Source: JAHDHW01 sp965277415
Lineage (GTDB): Bacteria > Bacteroidota > Bacteroidia > Chitinophagales > Saprospiraceae
NCBI GenBank assembly: GCA_965277415.1
Contig: CBDICS010000109.1
Coordinates: 186,001 to 250,000, forward strand
DNA: 64,000 bases
Direction: 5' to 3'
Under the pieces are notes generated by a model that saw nothing but the letters and a program-made list of their open reading frames with translations, made no database searches and had not been told where the DNA came from. Positions 59,598 through 64,000 of this stretch are shown in pieces. Both the position numbers and the translations under genes were made by a program. Within the stretch, counting starts at the first letter, position 1. Every line of letters begins with the position of its first letter.

Positions 59598-61572
59598 CAT
59601 CTATTTTCAGAAATCGTTTGCTCCTCATCAAACCATTCTCTTTTTGAATACATAAGATGTATTGTCCTTTTTTGAGGTCAGTAGTCTGGACTGAATATTG
59701 AAGGCCATCTACTGTAAATTGCTTGACCGGTTGACCAAATAGATTATAAATCCTCGCCTGTCCCTGACCATTCAGAATCATTAATTCGTCAGTTATTGGA
59801 TTTGGAAAAATATCGAAGGATTGGGCATCCCCTTCCATCCTGATTACCACAAGCTCACTGTATTCAAAAGTGCCATCAAAATCTATTTGCTTTAGACGGT
59901 AATAATTAGTCCTGCCGACTAAGGGTCGCTTGTCGATAAACGTATAGTCATGAATTGCTTCTAGTGTATCCCCTCCTTGTACAAAGCCAATCGTTTTCCA
60001 AGCTTTTCCATCGGGACTTCTTTCTATTTCAAAGCCTAAATTATGTTCACTATCTTCGGTTTGCCACAAAAGAAAAACATCGTTTTCCTTTTTTTCTCCT
60101 TTAAAGTAGGTCAATTCTACTGGCAAAGCAGACTCTTTAAACATCGCTATAAAAACATCGTTTTCTCCAATAGCAGTAGTAGATAAATTAGTTGTTGTAC
60201 CTGAATCCGGATCAAAGTCTACAGAAGTACCGCTAAAGTATCCGGTCACATAAGCCTGACCACTATTATCAGCCACAATCGCACGACCATAATCTTGATT
60301 CGTTCCGCCCACATTAAATGCTTTTAAATAGTCTCCGTTACTAGTATATTTAGCAACAAAAATATCACGTAAGCCATTAGAGGTTAAATTATTAGTTACT
60401 CCAGATGGATTAAAATCTACGGTATTAAAAAACCACCCTGTAACATAGATATTTGAACTCGCGTCTAGTGCTACTCCATAACAATTATCAACACTAGTTC
60501 CTCCTATTTTAAAGGCCCATTGATGTGCGCCACTACTATTGTACTTCGCTACAAATCCATCGGAGGAACCACTATGAATAAGATTATTGGTGCCTGCACC
60601 AGGATCAAAATCTGTATCACCTTGAAAATCTCCAACGACATATACATTGAAAGCAGCATCTACAACAATATCCCGACCATAGTCTGAAGCTGTACTCCCC
60701 ATAGCAATAGCCCATTGATATGTGCCACTACTATTATATTTCGCTACATATATATCCGCATACCCATTAGAGCTTAGGTTGTTCGTACCTGCACCAGGAT
60801 TAAAATCTACTGTCCCACTAAACCCGCCTGTAATATATACGTTTGACGAGGCATCCGTAGTTATACTACTCCCCAAATCTGTATCAGTCCCTCCTATTTT
60901 ATAGGCCCATTGGTAGGTGCCACTGCTATTATATTTTGCTATAAAAATATCAGACCCTCCGTTGGACGTAAGGTTATTTGTACCTGCGCCAGGATTAAAA
61001 TCTACCGTATTATGAAAATAGCCAGAGATATGGATATTTGAACTCGCATCTATTGCCAAACCATATCCATAATCAGTACCAGTTCCGCCAATATTATAGG
61101 CCCATTGGTAGGTGCCACTACTATTATACTTTGCTATAAAAATATCAGACCCTCCGTTAGACGTAAGATTATTCGTACCTGCATCAGGATTAAAATCTAC
61201 TGTCCCATTAAACCCACCTGTAATATATACATTGGATGACACATCAACGACGACCTTCCAGGCAAAATCTATACCTGTTCCGCCTATACCAATTGCCCAC
61301 TGATATACACCACTACTGTTATACTTCGTAACGAACATATCTTGAAGACCATTAGAGGTAAAGTTATCAGTACCCGCACCAGGATCAAAATCACAGGTAT
61401 TTCTATATTCACCTACGACATAAATATTACCCGATCCATCTCTTGTTATTCCATAGCCTCTATCATCTTGGAAAGCAACTGTATTACCTATATTATAAGC
61501 CCATTCAAGGTCTTGCGTATAAGCGATTGTCATAGATAGTAACAGCAAATAACTCAATATTAATTTTCTCAT
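59590..61572 (-). CDS. SBBP-repeat protein with type IX secretion sorting domain (paralog 1)
   Basis: 660 aa. Signal peptide 1-19 (MRKLILSYLLLLSMTIAYT), then seven tandem repeats of about 65 residues (GGTGxDYGxxxxxDASSNxYxTGxFxGTVDFNPGAGTNNLTSNG...DIFxAKYNSSGTYQWA), which should form a beta-propeller; then a linker domain (VELTYFKGEKKENDVFLLWQTEDSEHNLGFEIERS) and a C-terminal type A sorting domain (FDIFPNPITDELMI ... FLKIDAK). It would be exported by Sec, moved across the outer membrane by T9SS and attached to or released from the surface. It is the last of three tandem paralogs; the junction to paralog 2 is only 13 bp. Confidence 0.88.
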   Translation of the reverse strand: MRKLILSYLLLLSMTIAYTQDLEWAYNIGNTVAFQDDRGYGITRDGSGNIYVVGEYRNTCDFDPGAGTDNFTSNGLQDMFVTKYNSSGVYQWAIGIGGTGIDFAWKVVVDVSSNVYITGGFNGTVDFNPDAGTNNLTSNGGSDIFIAKYNSSGTYQWAYNIGGTGTDYGYGLAIDASSNIHISGYFHNTVDFNPGAGTNNLTSNGGSDIFIAKYNSSGTYQWAYKIGGTDTDLGSSITTDASSNVYITGGFSGTVDFNPGAGTNNLSSNGYADIYVAKYNSSGTYQWAIAMGSTASDYGRDIVVDAAFNVYVVGDFQGDTDFDPGAGTNNLIHSGSSDGFVAKYNSSGAHQWAFKIGGTSVDNCYGVALDASSNIYVTGWFFNTVDFNPSGVTNNLTSNGLRDIFVAKYTSNGDYLKAFNVGGTNQDYGRAIVADNSGQAYVTGYFSGTSVDFDPDSGTTTNLSTTAIGENDVFIAMFKESALPVELTYFKGEKKENDVFLLWQTEDSEHNLGFEIERSPDGKAWKTIGFVQGGDTLEAIHDYTFIDKRPLVGRTNYYRLKQIDFDGTFEYSELVVIRMEGDAQSFDIFPNPITDELMILNGQGQARIYNLFGQPVKQFTVDGLQYSVQTTDLKKGQYILCIQKENGLMRSKRFLKIDAK

Positions 61573-61585
61573 TAGTAGTCATTAT

Positions 61586-63568
61586 TTATTTTGAATCTAA
61601 TTTCACGAAGCGTTTAGTTTGCCGGATTCCATTTTCTTTTTGGAGGTGTAGAATGTATTGTCCTTTTTCCAGATCAGTAATCAGTATAGTATGTTGATCT
61701 TGATTGATTACGAATTGCTTGATCGGTTGACCGTATAGATTATAAATTATAGCGTGCCCCTTCCCCTCTAGAATCACCAATTCATCTACTATCGGATTTG
61801 GAAATACATCAAAAGTCTGGGCATTTCCTTCCATTCTAATCACGACTACATCGCTATATTCAAAAGCGCCATCAAGATCGATTTGTTTTAGACGATAGTA
61901 ATTGGTTCTTCCGACTAAGGGCTGCTTATCTAGGTAAGTATAGTCCTGAATTTCTTGTGAATCCCCCTCTCCTGGTACAAAACCAATCACTTCCCAATCA
62001 CTGCCATCCGAACTTCTTTCTATTTCAAAGCCTAAATTATTTTCACTATTTTCGGTTTGCCATAAAAGCAAAACATCCTTGTCCTTTTTTTCTCCTTTAA
62101 AGAAGGTCAGTTCTACCGGCAAAGCAGACGCTTTATACATCGCTATAAAAACATCGTCATCTCCGATAGCAGAGGTAGATAAATTAGTCGTCGAACCAGG
62201 GTCTGGATCAAAGTCTACAGCAGTACCACTAAAGTATCCAGTAACATAAGCCTGACCACTATTGTCAGCCACTATTGCCTGACCATAATCATTACCTATT
62301 CCACCCATATTAAATGCACCGGAATAGTCTCCGTTACTATTATATTTAGCAACAAATATATCACGTCCACCAACAGGAGTTAAATTATTAGTTGCTCCTC
62401 CTGGATTAAAATCTATTGTATTATAAAATGATCCCGTCACATAGATATTAGAAGTAGCATCTATGTCGATGCCGTCACATCTATCAGAACTGGTTCCTCC
62501 TATTTGGAAGGCCCATTGATGTGTACCACTACTATTGTACTTCGCGATAAAACCATCACTCGCACCACTGAGAATCAGATTATTGGTACCTGCACCCGGG
62601 TCAAAATCTGTATTACCTTGAAAGAATCCAACGACGTACACATTAGAAGAGGCATCTACGGCAATATCCTGGGGAAAGTCTCCAATAGTACTTCCGACAT
62701 TGAATGCCCATTGATGCGTACCACTGCTATTATACTTCGCCACAAATATATCTTGATAACCATTAGAGGTAAGGTTATTGGTGCCTCCTCCAGGATTAAA
62801 ATCCACTGTGCCTAAAAAATACCCGGTAAGATATATATTGGAAGAAGCATCAATGGCTATCCCATTTCCACCATCCAAATTAGCCCCCCCCATACCAATA
62901 GCCCATTGATATACACCATTACTATTATACTTCGCTAAAAAAATATCACCAGAACCACTAGACACTAAATTATTAGTCCCGGCACCTAGATTGAAGTCTA
63001 CCGTATTTTGAAAATATCCGGTGATATATATATTTGAACTCGCATCTATAGCCATTTCATTTCCATATCCAGTGCCAGTACCACCAGTATTATAGGCCCA
63101 TTGGTAGGTGCCACTACTATTGTACTTCGCGATAAAAATATTAGTTCCTCCATTGGACGTAAGGTTATTCGTACCCGCACCAGGATTAAAATCTACCGTA
63201 CCATTAAAACCTCCTGTAATATATACATTGGAAGAGGCATCCACAGATATCCCTCGGGCAAAGTCAATGCCTGTTCCGCCCATACCAATTGCCCACTGAT
63301 ATACGCCACTACTGTTATATTTCGTGACGAATATGTCATCAAATCCATTAGATATAAAGTTATCGACACCCGCACCAGGATCAAAATCACAGGTGCCGTT
63401 AAATTTACCTGCAACATAAATATTACCCGATCCATCTCTTGTTATTACATAGCCTCGATCATCATTGGAAGTACCAGTAGCTCCTATATTATAAGCCCAG
63501 TCTAGGTCTTGCGTATAAGCGATTGTCATAAATAGTAACAGCAAATAACTTAATATTAACTTTCTCAT
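61586..63568 (-). CDS. SBBP-repeat protein with type IX secretion sorting domain (paralog 2)
   Basis: 660 aa, the same length and plan as paralog 1: nearly identical signal peptide (MRKLILSYLLLLFMTIAYT), seven repeats of about 65 residues, the VELTFFKGEKKDKDVLLLWQTENSENNLGFEIERS domain and a sorting domain (FDVFPNPIVDELVI ... FVKLDSK). The two differ mostly inside the repeats, where DASSN and KYNSSG words are conserved. The gap to each neighbour is 13 bp with almost the same sequence. This points to tandem duplication, probably maintained or homogenised by recombination. Confidence 0.88.
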   Translation of the reverse strand: MRKLILSYLLLLFMTIAYTQDLDWAYNIGATGTSNDDRGYVITRDGSGNIYVAGKFNGTCDFDPGAGVDNFISNGFDDIFVTKYNSSGVYQWAIGMGGTGIDFARGISVDASSNVYITGGFNGTVDFNPGAGTNNLTSNGGTNIFIAKYNSSGTYQWAYNTGGTGTGYGNEMAIDASSNIYITGYFQNTVDFNLGAGTNNLVSSGSGDIFLAKYNSNGVYQWAIGMGGANLDGGNGIAIDASSNIYLTGYFLGTVDFNPGGGTNNLTSNGYQDIFVAKYNSSGTHQWAFNVGSTIGDFPQDIAVDASSNVYVVGFFQGNTDFDPGAGTNNLILSGASDGFIAKYNSSGTHQWAFQIGGTSSDRCDGIDIDATSNIYVTGSFYNTIDFNPGGATNNLTPVGGRDIFVAKYNSNGDYSGAFNMGGIGNDYGQAIVADNSGQAYVTGYFSGTAVDFDPDPGSTTNLSTSAIGDDDVFIAMYKASALPVELTFFKGEKKDKDVLLLWQTENSENNLGFEIERSSDGSDWEVIGFVPGEGDSQEIQDYTYLDKQPLVGRTNYYRLKQIDLDGAFEYSDVVVIRMEGNAQTFDVFPNPIVDELVILEGKGHAIIYNLYGQPIKQFVINQDQHTILITDLEKGQYILHLQKENGIRQTKRFVKLDSK

Positions 63569-63581
63569 TAGTAGCTATTAT

Positions 63582-64000
63582 TTATTTTGAATCTAATTTC
63601 ACGAAGCGTTTAGTTTGCCGGATTCCATTTTCATTTTGGAGGTGTAGAATGTATTGTCCTTTTTCTAAGTCAGTTGTTTGGATCATATATTGCTCCTGGT
63701 CTACTACAAATTGCCTGACCGGTTGACCAAATAGATTATAAATCGTGGCCTGACCCTGACCATTCATAATCATCAATTCATCAGTTATTGGATTTGGAAA
63801 AATATCGAAGGATTGAGCATCTCCTTCCATCCTGATCACCACCAGCTCACTGTATTCAAAAGCGCCATCAAGATCGATTTGTTTCAGCCGATAGTAATTG
63901 GTTCTACCAACTAATGATTGCTCGTCGATAAACATATAGTCATGAGTCGCTTGTAATATATTGCCTCCCTGTACAAAGCCAATTGTTTTCCAATCTCTTC
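63582..64000 (-). CDS. SBBP-repeat/T9SS protein, paralog 3, C-terminal part (runs off the right edge)
   Basis: Open from the stop at 63582 to the window end (about 139 codons). It covers the end of the linker domain (SLVGRTNYYRLKQIDLDGAFEYSELVVIRMEGDAQ) and the complete sorting domain (FDIFPNPITDELMIMNGQGQATIYNLFGQPVRQF ... RFVKLDSK). Upstream codons to the edge read RDWKTIGFVQGGN, so the gene continues beyond. An internal ATG at 63935 is not its start. Its tail is closest in parts to paralog 1 and in parts to paralog 2, as expected with gene conversion. Confidence 0.88.
   Translation of the reverse strand, partial: RDWKTIGFVQGGNILQATHDYMFIDEQSLVGRTNYYRLKQIDLDGAFEYSELVVIRMEGDAQSFDIFPNPITDELMIMNGQGQATIYNLFGQPVRQFVVDQEQYMIQTTDLEKGQYILHLQNENGIRQTKRFVKLDSK

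Noticed and set aside
60722..61303. Plus-strand reading frames with nearly the same sequence (MPLLLYFA...) at 60722, 61112 and 63108
   Set aside because: They are exact antisense shadows of the SBBP repeats; their similarity to each other only reflects the repeats on the minus strand.
1..64000. tRNA, rRNA, tmRNA or riboswitch
   Set aside because: I looked for GTTCGANNCC-type T-loops, conserved rRNA words and known leader motifs and found none that held up; a dedicated covariance search could still find a divergent small RNA.

Overview
The window is an AT-rich, densely coded chromosomal segment from a member of the Bacteroidota. The evidence is the number of lineage-typical families (DUF6029, Omp28, DUF5723, DUF6089, a PorE-like OmpA protein, type IX secretion C-terminal sorting domains, short AtpC, atpD-atpC apart from the other ATP synthase genes) and many copies of the Bacteroidota -7 promoter element TAnnTTTG upstream of genes. 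The gene mix fits a Saprospiria- or Chitinophagia-like environmental bacterium, but the sequence alone does not fix the family. I saw no rRNA, tRNA, CRISPR array, prophage or transposase gene.

Layout. 1-9.1 kb: 5' part of pheT, an envelope group (Omp28 lipoprotein, DUF6029 barrel, TlpA thioredoxin), DoxX, a Uup-type ABC-F ATPase and a tail-specific protease. 9.7-15.5 kb: proton/sodium pyrophosphatase, nitroreductase, and a DtxR/MntR-controlled metal-uptake operon with a clear palindromic operator but no permease gene. 15.5-24.7 kb: DUF5723, a lipoprotein, a beta-CASP nuclease-like protein, an ECF sigma / anti-sigma / DUF4097-like operon, and gltX with a small conserved gene. 25-31 kb: polysaccharide deacetylase, orphan ExbD, YkvA, aminopeptidase P and atpD-atpC. 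31-38.3 kb: a glycosyltransferase, a three-gene operon of DUF5691, a MoxR-like AAA+ ATPase and DUF5682, then scpA. 38.5-45 kb: RsmI-like methylase, DUF6089 protein, a yfbK fragment, YjbQ, LysE, a four-helix-bundle gene, a glycosyltransferase and an AlkB-type hydroxylase. 45-56.5 kb: GDNDT-motif secreted protein, second ECF sigma/anti-sigma pair, PaaE-like reductase, decayed four-helix-bundle gene, NatAB-like ABC exporter, lipid kinase, PorE-like protein and a coiled-coil secreted protein. 57-64 kb: dnaB, a pseudouridine synthase and three tandem SBBP-repeat proteins, two of them complete, carrying type IX sorting tails.

The least explained material lies between and beside genes. (1) A dispersed family of small hairpins flanked by GTGATY and TTGTGA varies in stem sequence while keeping pairing; it is concentrated at 37.3-40.5 kb. 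(2) Short elements with about 19-bp terminal inverted repeats (GAAGTTGTTTAAAAATRGC) and 3-bp target duplications look like MITEs; one forms the stop codon of a lipoprotein gene. (3) One intact and one decayed four-helix-bundle gene are each bordered by short tandem repeats. (4) Four genes have a -7 promoter element only 5-8 nt before the start codon, which suggests near-leaderless mRNAs. The most interesting uncharacterised gene set is DUF5691-MoxR-DUF5682.
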